Shown here one piece after another: positions 36,759 through 48,790 of a stretch of DNA of 64,000 nt (position 1 is its first letter; each line of letters opens with the position of its first letter). Under the pieces are notes generated by a model. It ran no database searches and was not told the DNA's origin. It saw nothing but the letters and a program-made list of their open reading frames with translations. Made by a program: the position numbers and the translations under genes. Origin of the DNA: Chondrilla cf. caribensis (taxonomy: Eukaryota > Porifera > Demospongiae > Chondrillida > Chondrillidae); assembly GCA_964020155.1 (NCBI GenBank), contig OZ026549.1:1777633-1841632 (forward strand), in the 5' to 3' direction.

Positions 36759-39557
36759 GGGTGGGTACGGGAATATTCGGACTTCGGCTAACTCCGGATA
36801 TGCACTTCAGGCGCGCCAACTCCGTCGATTGTTGATGGCGAACGTTACCTCTGAGGATAAGGTTTGTAGTTGTATTGTCGATTTCTTCGTTACCTTACTG
36901 CCTATCTTTCATTCATCCGAAAAATATATTTTTGCCGCATTTTTAAGAGATGGGATGCCCTCATTCTCACTATAGCTAACGGATTCTGCTGAGACCGGTA
37001 TTTATTTGTAACCCTGGTAGCTCTAAACTCTTCCAGAAATTTTTGCTTACTTGGATGTTATTTTCAGGTGGTTATAGTCGATTAAGTGACTCATATAATT
37101 CGGCCCATGTCGGACGAATACCTACGACACTTTAAAACATTTGAGACTCGTTGTACATGTCAATATGGTTATCAATAATCTTGATAGGACAAATAACTGA
37201 CTTAAATGTGTGCTATTTGTCGTATTTGTGATTTATATTTGCAGGATAATGGCCATGTACAACGATTCACAGAAGAAAATGGAAAAAGCTTTGCAGCTAA
37301 TCAAGGAGGAAGGACTGTCATTCAGGGATGCTGCTGGACAGTGCGCAATACCAAAAAGCACCATATATGATCATTTCGCTGGCAACGTTAAAGGGTACAA
37401 ACGTGGTCCTGCCACAGTCTTGACAGAAGCAGAAGAGAACGTGCTGGCCAATTGGGCAGTGGAGATGGTCAAAATTGGATATGGACGAACACGGCAACAA
37501 ATAACAGAGATGGTGAAGGCGATACTGGATAAAGATGGAAGACCAAATCCTTTTTCGGATAATCGACCTGGGAAAGACTGGTGGTATGGATTTTTGCGTC
37601 GTCATCCCAACCTTACTATGCGCTCACCAGAGCAATTACAAGTTTCACGTGCATCCGCCTGCAGCAAGCAAAGACTTGACAAATGGTATAAGGACTTTGA
37701 TGACTTTCTTAAAGAGCATGATGTCAAGAACCCTCAACAAATCTGGAACGCTGATGAGAGTGGTTTCTCACTCTGTCCCAAGTCTGGACGGGTGCTTGCA
37801 TTGGTTGGAACGAAAGATGTCTATCAAGTGACTGGAAACAGCAAAGAACAGATAACAACTTTGTGTGCCATTAGTGCAACTGGAAGCGTGGTGCCACCAA
37901 TGCATGTCTTTCCCGGGAAGCGTTTCAAGATTGATCCAATGATCAACTGTGTACCAAATGCCTTTTTCGGAAAGTCAGACAAAGGATGGATGACAGCAGA
38001 GCTTTTCTATCAGTGGCTGTCCAAGCATTTCATCCATCATGCTACCATTCGTCCCCTTGTTTTGCTGATTGATGGCCATACTTCCCATATTGATATTAGT
38101 ACAGCAAAACTGTACCGTGATAACCAGATTTTACTGTATTGCCTTCCTCCTCATTCATCTCATATAACGCAACCCCTCGATGTGGGGTTTTATGGCCCTT
38201 TGAAGACTAACTGGAAGAAAGCTGTTTCATCTTTCACCCTTGCCAACGTTGGTCAAAGTGTGACCAAGTACCAATTTGCTGCAATATTCAAAGATGCATG
38301 GGAGAGCACAGTCAAAATGTCCACTATTGTGAATTCGTTTCGTTTTGCTGGAATCTGGCCTGTCAACCCTGACGCAGTCAGAGAAAGCAAGATGGCTCCA
38401 GCTGTAGTCTATCAGGTTTGTCAAGAAGATTCAGCGTGCAAGCAAGGCACTAACAGCGTGAAGAAGGAATCGACCGAGCTTATTATGAACACCATCGAGA
38501 CATCTCTAAGTTCTGAGACCAAACGCAAGTTTGAGGCACGTTATCAAGAAGGATACGATTTAACTCATGATGAGCTGTACAATGTTTGGTCAAAACTGAA
38601 AGCACTTACGCTCCATGATGATGTACAAGAGGATCTAGGGCATAATGACAGCGAAGATGACCCTTTTGATCTTGGCCGTCCTGGAGGCCAAGGTCAAATT
38701 TCTGAAGCCTTCAAGGAATCCCTTGTTATCCCCAAGTCCATTGTCGGAACTAAAAAGAAAACCCGAGGACCATCAACCATGCCGCCACACATTTCGGGCG
38801 ATGAAGTGATTCAGCTGATGGAGGAAAAGCTAGAGAAAAAGAAATGTGATGAAGACTTAAAGAAAAAATGCAGGGAAGAGAAAGAAGAAAAGCGAAGAGT
38901 GAAGGAAGCAGAGAAGAAGCGCCGAGAGTACAAAGTGAAGAAAAAATGCAAAAAAGACCAAGAAGCAGCAAAAATTATTGAGTGTCCTGTATGCTATCGA
39001 GGAGATGATGAAGAGGGAAACTGGATATGCTGCGATTTGTGTGATACATGGTATCACACAGAATGTGTTGACATCCTTCAAAGCGAACATTTTCTCTTGA
39101 AAGAAGATGACTGGTATTGCCACAAGTGTATTGATAACTAGTCTTGAGTCAGTCTTCAAATTACATACTGTAGCTGCATCATTTATTGTGTTTCTGTTGT
39201 TTGTTCTTGCGTTTATTTTATTATGTTATGTTTTTTTATTTACCAGCTATTTCTGTACCTTTTACACTATTATAATCTTTGACCAATATACGTGATTACA
39301 ACGATTGCATTATGGTTTATGGCGCTTGAAACGAATTTCCGGTTATGCCCGCCAATGTCCGTATACTAACGATGAGCGTTAATACGTTTTCTCAAGCTTT
39401 TCTTCAGTTGGCAATAGCCGAAATGATTTTAAATTGTATCTCTGGAATCGTCGAATATGTGGCTCGGTATGTGAGAGTTTGGTTATTTATAGCGTCTTAA
39501 ATATTTGTGCTAGGATTACGATAATCGTAAGGTGTCCGAATATACCCCACTGTACCC
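36759..39557 (+). mobile_element. Complete pogo/Tigger-class DNA transposon
   Basis: 2.8-kb element flanked by TA on both sides (36757-36758 and 39558-39559). The 24-bp ends are inverted: left GGGTGGGTACGGGA then ATATTCGGAC, right (read inward) GGGTACAGTGGGGT then ATATTCGGAC, 17 of 24 matching. It holds one intact transposase frame. The paralogous place in copy B (about 55745-55765) lacks the element, which confirms its borders. Confidence 0.92.
37249..39141 (+). CDS. Pogo-like DDE transposase with C-terminal PHD finger
   Basis: 630 codons without a break. Residues 10-50 are a psq-type helix-turn-helix (LSFRDAAGQCAIPKSTIYDH). Residues 60-135 look like a CENP-B/Tc5-type DNA-binding domain ending in WWYGFLRRHPNL. 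Residues about 165-390 are a DDE_1 catalytic domain with acidic residues D169 (NADESGF), D275 (LLIDGHTSH) and D311 (TQPLDVGFYGPLK), as in pogo, Tigger and Jerky proteins. After a lysine/glutamate-rich stretch, the last about 55 residues form a C4HC3 PHD finger (CPVCYRG, WICCDLCDTWYHTEC, WYCHKC). I start at the ATG in GGATAATGGCCATG, because the 13 upstream codons of the open frame end in a splice-acceptor-like TTTGCAG. The frame looks recently active. Cut-and-paste transposase is the expected function; domesticated use is possible but the intact TIRs argue for a mobile copy. Confidence 0.93.
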   Translation: MAMYNDSQKKMEKALQLIKEEGLSFRDAAGQCAIPKSTIYDHFAGNVKGYKRGPATVLTEAEENVLANWAVEMVKIGYGRTRQQITEMVKAILDKDGRPNPFSDNRPGKDWWYGFLRRHPNLTMRSPEQLQVSRASACSKQRLDKWYKDFDDFLKEHDVKNPQQIWNADESGFSLCPKSGRVLALVGTKDVYQVTGNSKEQITTLCAISATGSVVPPMHVFPGKRFKIDPMINCVPNAFFGKSDKGWMTAELFYQWLSKHFIHHATIRPLVLLIDGHTSHIDISTAKLYRDNQILLYCLPPHSSHITQPLDVGFYGPLKTNWKKAVSSFTLANVGQSVTKYQFAAIFKDAWESTVKMSTIVNSFRFAGIWPVNPDAVRESKMAPAVVYQVCQEDSACKQGTNSVKKESTELIMNTIETSLSSETKRKFEARYQEGYDLTHDELYNVWSKLKALTLHDDVQEDLGHNDSEDDPFDLGRPGGQGQISEAFKESLVIPKSIVGTKKKTRGPSTMPPHISGDEVIQLMEEKLEKKKCDEDLKKKCREEKEEKRRVKEAEKKRREYKVKKKCKKDQEAAKIIECPVCYRGDDEEGNWICCDLCDTWYHTECVDILQSEHFLLKEDDWYCHKCIDN

Positions 39558-39710
39558 TACATTTATTTATTTCATTACTGAAAATATCCAATATTCTGTG
39601 GAATACCCCTCAAAAACCACCTTGCATACCCTGTAAGGCACTAAACAATGTTTACACCTAATAATGCAGATAAAATCGGGATTTTTTGCTAGCTAGAGCA
39701 TAGACACAGT

Positions 39711-39976
39711 CCGACTAACGAAGTATAGAACTCACTCATAATATGATGTCCACCAGTTCTTCAAGTCACAGGTCTTCGAGAAGACATTAGCAGGGTGACC
39801 GCCCGTTATCGACAGAGATTGAGCATAATAGACAATCGAGTTTCTTCCCAGGACCACGTGCACAACGATTGGTTAAAGGGGAATTCCTGATCCTCGTAGA
39901 CTAACATTTTTCCGGACACACCCACCGAACTGACATATTTGCTCGTCAACTTCGCTGTTATCCTGTACGTACATTG
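39711..39976 (+). promoter_or_regulatory. NLR 5' flank / 5' UTR conserved in copies A, B and C
   Basis: The block from CTAACGAAGTATAGAACTCA to the ATG is kept in all three copies (A 39711, B 56046, C 48791), including AGGTCTTCGAGAAGACAT and ACACACCCACC. It probably contains the transcription start of the receptor genes, divergent to the charged-protein exons. Confidence 0.45.
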
Positions 39977-42900
39977 ATGGCAGAAAAACCCACATCTTTC
40001 AGTCCTCCAGAGGATAAGGAATCTTCTCTTTGTCAATTGGAAGGTATAAGTGTATGGCGGTCAAATTGCACACTCGATGTCACGCGTCAGGTCTGATTCA
40101 AATGTAGGTGATAGTAGAAAGAGGCCAGATCAGCCTTGGTCTAGTTTGAGTCTGCAAAGCAAGCGTTCGAGGGAGAACAATGACATTGGTGGTGAGTACA
40201 GTTCCCCATGTAGCCCATTTCACATGTCACTGAACCCTGTACTGCAGTTCCTCCACTTGTCCTCTCAGTGCAGTACTGTATAGCTAATGTGTGAATAACT
40301 CAGTCACTTGTGATCAATCACTGACTGATGCTGTTTGTGTACTGTTCAAAGTGAACTGCAAGAGATTGTTGTTCCAGAAACTGTACATTGACATGGCCAC
40401 ATGTAGTTTCTCACTTTTTCCAGAACTATATACTGTGTGTTCTTCACTTACCTATTTGATATTATCATCTACCAAATCAGTGTATTGCATAAGTCCTTAG
40501 TATGTACTGTTGTACTCGCAGTGTGCTATGTGTATAGATTAGTGAATTCCAGAGTTCCTTCCACTCACAGACAATCCAGTCAAGACCACTTTGCAGAAGC
40601 GTTATGCCTATCTGAGGGAAAACCTGTCCGTTGATAATGAGTTGTCAGCAAAGCTGTTTGGATGGAAGCCACAGCTGTTGGATGAACCAACCGTTGATGA
40701 AATTAGATCTCTAAATGAGCATGGCAAACCTACTGAAGCATTTCAGAAATGGTACCAATTTGCTATATCAGGATACACCGAGGAGAGACTGAGAGTGTTT
40801 TGTGAATGTCTGGAAGAGGTAGGGAAGGAAGTCAAGCCAAAGCTGATTGAAGTAGCCAAGAAGATAAGGAGTAAACAATTGAGAGGTGACTATTATGGAG
40901 TATTGACAGTGATGTTGTATGTACAGTACATGGTGTAGTGTGTGTAGAGACCTGGGACTGTACACTAATCCGTGTTTTGCCTTAATAGTGATGTTGAGAT
41001 GTTTTGAAATATGTGTACATATTGATGTGTGCAGGGGATTCCCACTAATTTACTTTATATCCAGTTTTATATGCTGTGTTATTGCTAATGGGTTTTGACT
41101 GTGCTTCAAATCTTCCTCACTGATCTGTTTACCAATCTCACTCTCGCCAGTGGGAGTATTCAAGATATTATCCACATAACATTAATATTAAATAATTTTA
41201 TAAAGATTTATGTGTACCATTTCACATAACAATATAATATAATATGTAGATCAACTTTCTCATTTTCCCTGTATCATTAGAATCCCCCAGCACTCATGAT
41301 ATACCAGGTCCTGTTGACAGACCACAGGGAAGTACACAGAAAGTGAGTTAGTATCTGACCTCATTTTCCATAGATTCAAGCAGTACAGTACTCCTTTATA
41401 CTTGATTCCAGCATGGATGGTATGCTCAAGCCTGGTTCACAATATGTCGCAAGGGCCTGCGATGCAACGTGATACTCCTACTGCTACCAATTTTGATTGT
41501 TGCAGTGTCTTCTGTAGTCGCACCGTGGCTTGTTGACAGACCACAGGGAAGTACACAGAAAGTGAGTTAGTATATCCTCATAGTTTCAAGCAATCCAGCA
41601 CGGATGATTCCCTCATGAGGGTGAACTGGTGTATGTTAGGAGTTCATTGTTTGTATAGGTGGTCATGTTATGTAAACTCACCCTGGGGTCTGTTGTGACA
41701 GTTGTAGGCTTGGGGTCTCCACAAAAGCACTTGTCTTGGTTGTGAGGGATAACCTGTATGCAAGGGATCTTACTACTCTGTAGGGACTAGCACTGAAAAC
41801 TATAGAGTCCTATTGAAGTGAGGTTTATCTGTCAATTCAAGATCATTCCAGCCCCAATTAGTACACTCGTGTAGATCTTTGCACAGCTGTCCTTGGTGCT
41901 CCTATGTGACACTGTAACTCAACCTATTGGTTACCACTTGCCAATAACCATGTTTGGCTTGTTAAACTACTGTAACATTCTAGTAGACTAATGTACACGC
42001 ATTTGTGTATATATTATCAAGTATGTGTTATCTGCATATACTGTATATGGCAATATATGATAATGCATTTTATATATTATATATTATATTATATGTTAAT
42101 TGTATAGCATATTATATTTTAATATTTCATACATGCACCATAGGATCCACTTGGGGACCCACTGGTTCAGAAACTGAAGGGCCATGCCTACAAACGATAT
42201 GAAAGGTTCAAGGTAGGAGAAGGAGGGAGGAAAATGGAGTATGTTCAACTAGCAATACTCCCAGGCCACCCAGATGCTCCGAGGAAACCAGAGAAGGTGA
42301 ATGATCGTCTGGTTTTCCTCCAAAAGTACAGAGACTGTGGAGGAGAAGGCAAGAAGGTCCATCGCTACATAGATGCCTCAGAGCTTCTTCGCAAAGGAAG
42401 TGATAGTCTGAGGATCATCTACGGTCATGCAGGTATCGGGAAGACAACCCTTCTGAAGCATATCAGCCGGGCACTAGCCAGGAAGGAAGTGGAGAGTGAC
42501 TACACCTTAGTGCTCTATTTTCCTCTGAGGGAGAAGACTGTGTCTAGTGCCAAGGACCTGGAAGAGCTGCTGTCATACTACGCCTCGGGAGACAGGAAAC
42601 TGGACCTCTCCGAGTTGAGCCAATCTCTGATGGACACTTCAGGGAAGGATGTTCTCTTCGTCTTTGACGGAGCAGATGAAGTCAGAGAACTCCTCTCCAC
42701 GCGAGATGGTAGCATCTTCCAGGAAATCATTCAAGGTCGAAGCCTTCCTCAAGCCGATGTGATTGTCACCAGTCGTCCCGGAAGCCTCCCATTCCTCCAA
42801 GAACACAGCACAGTGTTCTACGAGATTCATGGATTTGATAAAGGATCCATCCAAAGCTATGTCCGTGAATTCTTCCACGCCAAACCTGAGGAAGGACAGA

Positions 42901-45900
42901 AGATGCTGAATGAGCTGCATTCCCGTCCAGACCTCATGGGAGGGGCCTACATTCCAATGAATCTCTTTATCTTCTGTTCCATTTATGCAGGTCGTGAATT
43001 CCCTCCCACAATGACTCTCTGTTACAAAAAGTATATTTGTAATGTGATCAAAAGGGAATGTAAGAAGAACGGCATCCCTTGTAGAGTGGACCCACTCCTC
43101 GATAGTTTATCAGATGACGTGAAGGGACTGTTGAATTCTCTTAGCTTATTGGCCTATGAAGGCATGATGAAGATTCCGTCCACCTTTGTCTTTGATGAAG
43201 ACGATATCCGAAGAGCTTTTCCTTCCCTTCAACCAGAAGCTGCCATTGAAGAATCTCTCTTCAAAGGACTCCTCCACCAACACTCCAGCACAGTAGGATA
43301 CCTAACCAGCAGTACGTTCCACTTCTCCCATACAACCAATCAGGAATTCTTCTGCGCTTACCACCTCAGCCAGCTACTAGATGATAAAAAGCAGTTGCAG
43401 TTTGTGCAAGAGAACTTTAGTAATATAAAGTTTTCAATGGTATCCCGTTTCTATGCAGGTCTTACAGGTCTTTCATCACCAGAAGTTGCTTCTTTCCTCT
43501 GTCGTCCTCACCCACAGCCCCATGCCTCCAATTCACAGTCTCTTATGTATTCTTTGTCTCTCCCATCAAAGTGTACCAATGATGATCCTCACCTTTTGTA
43601 CATTTTTCACTCTTTTTACGAGTCTCAAAACTCAGATTTGATACTAAACATTGTACAGCACCTCAACCAATCACTTTTTTTTACTCTCCATCTCACTCCT
43701 CATGATACTCTTGCTATTTCTCACTGTTTGAGTAAATGTACTCACTTGAGAGAACTGAAGCTGATTCCCTCCGAGTATCTTGATCAATCATCTTTGCCTC
43801 ATGTCTTTTCTATCTTACAAGCAAATGTTCATTTACAGTATTTACATCTCGAGGTAGATCAGTTGTCCTCAACAGGTGAGACACCCTGTTATTGAATTAC
43901 ATATTTGCATGTTTATCTTATCCAATGTCCAATGCACTATTTCACATGTGTACTAGTGTGTTTTGCAGTGTGTGCTACATAACATGCCTTATTCAGCATA
44001 CACTGTTCTTGTGTACTTGTAGTTGACGTATTATGTATTGATGTACATGACATGCTATTTGTGGAATTTGTGTACAACTTTGTGTGTATAATGTTTGTCA
44101 GTGAAGTGCTTCATTATTATTTACATTTACTAATAGATGCCAGCAGTCTAATCAGTGTGACATCAGCGGAGAAGTTGAACCTTGACGTGCGAGTGATAAC
44201 ACTGTCTGCATGGTCAGCTATTTTTGATAGCACTACAATTGTGGATTTAACACTTCATGTGGGTGATCTTGAAGTAAGTAAAAAAATATCATCTGTTGAA
44301 TAACTAAGAATGTAAGTATAATCATTTTATTTCTAAATTCTCTCCACCTATAATAGGACATTGACAATGAGAGCCATAAGTCAGAGCTGATTCGTTCAGT
44401 GATAGAGAATACCACTTTGAGGAAACTGTACCTAAGTGGTGAATCCTACGTCATGGTACCAGTGCTACATGGTGTAGCAGGTAACACTGTAATTGAAGAC
44501 CTTGAAGTATCGGGTGAGTTAATTGGAGCTTATTTCAGTTACCATGACAACAGTGTTATAGTTTCCCACCTTGAGTTGATAACATGTTCACTTCCTCAAT
44601 GTGCATATCAGGCCTAGGTATAAAGGTAGATGAAGATGCAGAAAAAGCATTGGCCACCATCTGTGTTGCAAACACAAAGTTGAGGAGAGTTACGATATGG
44701 CCCATCTCATCTCTACCTGTGATGAAATCACTTTCTATAAGACAAGTACCACTAGAAGAGCTTGATATCTATTTACCTTTGGTATGTTGACTCCAATGTG
44801 TGTTTGAACAGCTGACGTATGCATGTGATTTGTACCGTGTTGAGATGAGGATGTGTTAACCATTAGGTCATTGCTAGAGAGGCTCCACTTCAGTACCTTT
44901 ATGAATTAGCAGTTGTTTGTTCATTGCCAAATAGATGATATGTAATTTCACGCCCACCGCCCACAAAAATAAGGGTTGATCACCAGGGTCAGCAATTAAT
45001 GATTTCGGGGGAATGAATGGTGTAGCATAGACAACTTATTGATTGACAGTTGAGATTTTTGTCTTTACTGCAATTATAGCCAAATGCAAGGCTTTCCTTC
45101 AAGAACAACACTTGCAAATGACAGGACATAAGGCCCTACTAGCTAGTTTGCTGCTCTTTCAACTGGTTAGCCTCATTCCTGTCATTGACAAGTTTTGTTC
45201 CTTCAAGAATGCCTTGAGCTTGGCTATAATTGCAGTAGATGGTGAAAAACTTAAAGGCTTAATGATTTCCATCACAGTTGCCTGAGTACACGACATCACA
45301 TATTTGCATGAATTCATTTACTGTTGACCTCAGTGACCTTTTTGTGGGTGGTGGGCGTAAATTTACATATTGTCCATTAAATTTCATTAATCCATATCTA
45401 CCCCTAACTCCAAGACATTATACATGAGTGCACCTGCATGTACATGTAGTTACATCTTTGTCTCAAAGTGCTATTTGTACAGTGTACATGTGACAATCAT
45501 GTGACTACATACGGTACTAATTAATCATATAAAACTGAACATTGTACAGGTACAGAATGGGTGTACCCGTACCCGTTCCATACCTGTACCTACTAAACGG
45601 GAATGCCGTCTTGACGATTACAAAAAATGTACACCTATGTAGTGATACGTAGATTGACACCTACGTATCCCCTTTTCATCGTGTTACAGTTCGATAGAAG
45701 ATGGTTTATTCAAGATATGTAAAGCAGCGAATTCTCTTTTGTTGTCGTCCAGGAAAAAGCTATACAGAAGACGATGAAACAACCGTGGTCGAACTCCAAC
45801 AACTACTTAAGAGCGAATTGTATGAACCCTCGCTATCCACGATACTCCAACAAACACTCATGACAGGAGAAGAACGTACGTACGTAGAAAGTTTTGAAAT

Positions 45901-46628
45901 AACACTTCATTATAAAAATTAACACGTACGTAACAATATCTATAATGATAACACGAGGTGTTGATTACGGTATAATGTAAACAAGAGAACAGGTACGGGT
46001 ACGGGTACACCCGTACTTGAATCTGTTTCACAGGCATTTTCACAAAATGGGTACGCCCGTGGAACGTTCAGTTTTGTATGATTAGTACTGTATAATATAT
46101 CAGCTAGGACACCATACACTCATTCAGTAACTTTGTCAGGTTATGAGAGTACTTTAGTGTGTACTGGACAAACAAGATCACTTTGTAGTGGTCCAGGAAG
46201 AGGAATTGTCACTGAATGTTGTAAACATCCACATCTTCATTCTCATCCTGTCCTTCCAGCACTATGTACTGTAGATGTAGAGTGTCTGACCTTTGAGGTC
46301 AGTTGTTTATTATTGTGGTCTTGGTCATTGTTATTGACAGAGGTGGAGGGAGAGAGTGTTTAGTGAAGATGAGTTGAAGGAGATGGAGAAGTATGCTGCA
46401 GAGATGAAAGTAGTGAAGGTCACTTTCCATGCTAAGACCAACCCTGGTATATGGAATGCTATTTTCACTGGATTGGGAAGAAACAAGTTCTTAAAACGAG
46501 TAACCTTGTCAGGTGTGCCAAAAGAGAAGGTGGAGTTTGTCAAATCAAAGCTGTCATCCATAGAAACTGTAACTGTAAGTAGTGGAGTGGAGTGGTACAC
46601 TGATACTGTAATAGAAACACTAGAATAA
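39977..46628 (+). CDS. NLR-A: death-fold - NACHT - LRR receptor
   Basis: Exons: 39977..40043, 40108..40191, 40571..40885, 41281..41342, 42144..43875, 44137..44273, 44357..44513 and 44612..44781 join in phase to 908 codons. Likely C-terminal exons are 46140..46297 and 46341..46628. Residues 24-50 are basic (SRKRPDQ, KRSREN). Residues 51-155 are an all-helical death-fold segment, most CARD-like (AFQKWYQF, RLRVFCECLEEVG). The NACHT domain has Walker A GHAGIGKT (about residues 270-277), Walker B LFVFDGADE (about 347) and TSRPG (about 385), then the typical FHFSHTTNQEFFCAYHL of the winged-helix region. LRR-like exons follow (LRKLYLSGES, LRRVTIWPISS). Such proteins are cytosolic innate-immune sensors; sponges have large families of death-fold-NACHT-LRR genes. 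The link from 44781 (phase 0) to 46140 is out of phase as read, so an exon may be missing between, where two MITEs are inserted. Confidence 0.85.
44938..45370. mobile_element. MITE with long internal inverted repeat, NLR-A
   Basis: About 433 bp. Terminal inverted repeats read ACGCCCACC(G/A)CCCACAAAAA at both ends. The interior holds a second inverted repeat of about 60 bp per arm (45065-45125 against 45175-45235; arms start ACTGCAATTATAGCCAA). The matching element is present in copy B at 60933-61380, so insertion predates the duplication. An 80-codon open frame here is just the hairpin read through. Confidence 0.75.
45515..46089. mobile_element. Degenerate DNA transposon with HTH-like fragment, NLR-A
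   Basis: Ends are inverted: left TACTAATTAATCATATAAAACTG, shortened at the right end to TACTAATCATACAAAACTGA read inward. Between them is a short frame (45701-45880) starting MVYSRYVKQRILFCCRPGKS, which resembles the N-terminal helix-turn-helix of Tc1/mariner-like transposases. Only about 60 codons survive. A matching copy lies at 61524-62105. Confidence 0.55.
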
Positions 46629-47375
46629 CATTATAATAATAATATATTATTAATTTTATGTATATTATATAATAAAAATACAGTTTTTTTTAGTTTTTTT
46701 ATGTATAGCATGTCTGATTGTATAAAATGTAATAGCAGTAATATAGTATAATGTAGTGCAATAATGTTATTATATAATAATAATAATAATAATAATAAAA
46801 TGGAACAATTCACTAAAACCAATAAAAGAAATTAATTACAATATAATGATATTCATATATAATATATATATTATTTTACACTAACCAATTAATCATGATC
46901 AATGATACTAGTACTAATAATAACAAATAGGGAACACACATGCAATAGGTGTATTATATTATATATTTCATTTATACTTTTGTATAATATTATTATAATA
47001 TATACACATTAATGTGATCGAATGGTATTTTAAAAGATACTGTTAACGTACATATTGGACCAAATATACTGAGTGCTTATTATATAATTATAATATATAA
47101 GTATGTATGTCATATAATACATAGATTATGTTATATACGTATAATAATATTATGTATTAGTATAATAAAATTATTATTTTTATATAAAAAATAAATGGAT
47201 TTCATTGTACGTATCCACATAGGCATGACAGATATTGTGATTATTACACATACAAAGCTAACAGGTATTACAGTTAGTGGGAAATAATACAAAATTAACT
47301 ACATACATGATTGAGGTACTGGTCATATTATTATCTATGAATAAACCAAAGATTTCATCTTGTCAATGAGCTCAT
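46629..47375. other. AT-rich intergenic stretch, copy A
   Basis: Very AT-rich DNA with (AAT)n and (TA)n tracts between the NLR-A stop and the convergent minus-strand gene. The corresponding part of copy B (62609-63100) is shorter. I see no gene. Confidence 0.6.
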
Positions 47376-48281
47376 TCACCAATCTTCAAATGGTGAATCC
47401 ACAGATCCTTCACCAAAGCTGCACAGGGGAAGACCAACAGTGAGTACTAACAGGTGCACAGAGTTAAGATAGTGAACACACTGCTTGTGTGTGATGGGGT
47501 GTGCTGTGAGTGTGCATGTAATTGAAGTACGTACGTATGTACCATTCAGGTACAGTGCAGACCTTAGCATCACACACACAGTACTCGTGTACAAGTAATC
47601 AACTGGACATAAGTACCCATGTATGTACAGTAGACAACTGGTGAAACAAACTACAAGGGACCCACAAAATCAGTTCTTGTTATCGGATGTTCTTATCAGG
47701 ATTTGCTTACCATAGGTACACTACTACAGTAAACCAAAGCTCTTGAATTGGTTTGTATTGAGGAGACATTTGTCTTAAAGGTGTTTGTTCCTGTTTGTTT
47801 GTTTGTTGGTCTCTACTGTATGTACATGTACATTCCGCTGATGAATACAAGCAGAGTTGAGTGTGAGGTGTGATCGTAGTACATGTGTGTACATATATGG
47901 ACATGATAGTGGGTACACATGTACTGTACACACCCCTCATGTATGCTAGTACGTACCTGTAAGAGTCATTGGAAGGTAGGGGGATACCAAACTCATCAAC
48001 TTTTCCATTCTGTTTGGACGGCTGGTGCTGTTCTTGCTTGGCTGCCTTCTCCTTCATTACAATCTCCATGTACTTCTACAGTACAGGGTCCACATGTACA
48101 TGTGAATACGATATGCAGATGATACTACACACAGTATGTACATACACTGTACGTATGTGTGAGCCTAGTACGTACATACAGATGTACTGTATGTACATAT
48201 GAGAGTGTACTACTTGACGTACCATTCCAGCTTCTTTCTCAGTGGCTCTCTTTGTCAGTTCATCAATAGTTGCCTTCATTT
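47376..48281 (-). CDS. 3' exons of an unidentified protein, copy A (5' part not identified)
   Basis: Three exons in phase: 48281..48223 (MKATIDELTKRATEKEAGM), 48075..47957 (KYMEIVMKEKAAKQEQHQ, later VDEFGIPLPSNDSY) and 47418..47376 (FGEGSVDSPFEDW then stop). The protein has a helical charged part followed by an acidic tail ending FEDW. I do not recognise the family. Upstream exons must lie to the right of 48281, but copy C and copy B follow, so this may be a 3' gene fragment carried by the duplication. It is convergent with NLR-A. Confidence 0.6.
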
Positions 48282-48476
48282 CTGGACGAACGTATGTACA
48301 TATGTAATTGCATGAATCAACATTCATCACAGATTCTACTCACATTTACAGCACACAAGTACAGTAGGTTACAGTACAGTATGTACAAACACAAGTGTAC
48401 ACGTATTAGCTACGTATACCGTGCCTTGTTGGATACATGAGAATACACTCAATGTTAGGAAGAGAGAAAACTTCAA

Positions 48477-48615
48477 GGGTGACCACTACCTGTAGTCTCA
48501 CTCCAGGTGATACCAACCCATACATGTACAGGGTGACCACTACCTGTAGTCTCACTCCAGGTGATACCAACCCATACATGTACAGGGTGACCACTACCTG
48601 TAGTCTCACTCCATA
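48477..48615. repeat. 53-bp tandem repeat, about 2.5 copies
   Basis: Unit contains GGTGACCACTACCTGTAGTC, TCACTCCAGGTGATACCAAC and CCATACATGTACA. It lies in the unique spacer between copy A and copy C. The rest of 48290-48790 holds no gene. Confidence 0.85.
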
Positions 48616-48790
48616 GCTATACAATCCATCCCATGCGGTCAACACTGTATCAATGATAACATACACATGTACACAGATACTCAACGGACCAATTAACATT
48701 CCTACATGTTATCAGTCGCATATACTAACACTCATGTGGACCAGCCGCGGTACTGTTTGCTGAGGATATCACGAAGATGCAGCCTGCCTA

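Larger units (their letters stand above)
31745..48290. repeat. Segmental duplication, copy A
   Basis: From CAATTCAACCCCCTAACACG (31745) the sequence is collinear with copy B from CAATTTAATCCCCTAACATG (50174). It covers CTPS exons 10-14, a charged-protein locus, an NLR gene and the 3' exons of another gene. Copy A differs by a 2.8-kb transposon (36759-39557). Similarity still runs at the end of the window in copy B, so the right limit of the duplicated unit cannot be set; in A the matched sequence reaches at least 48290. Confidence 0.93.

Noticed and set aside
45043..45285. 80-codon frame between NLR-A exons, conserved in copy B
   Set aside because: It spans both arms of the internal inverted repeat of a MITE, so conservation reflects shared insertion, not coding.
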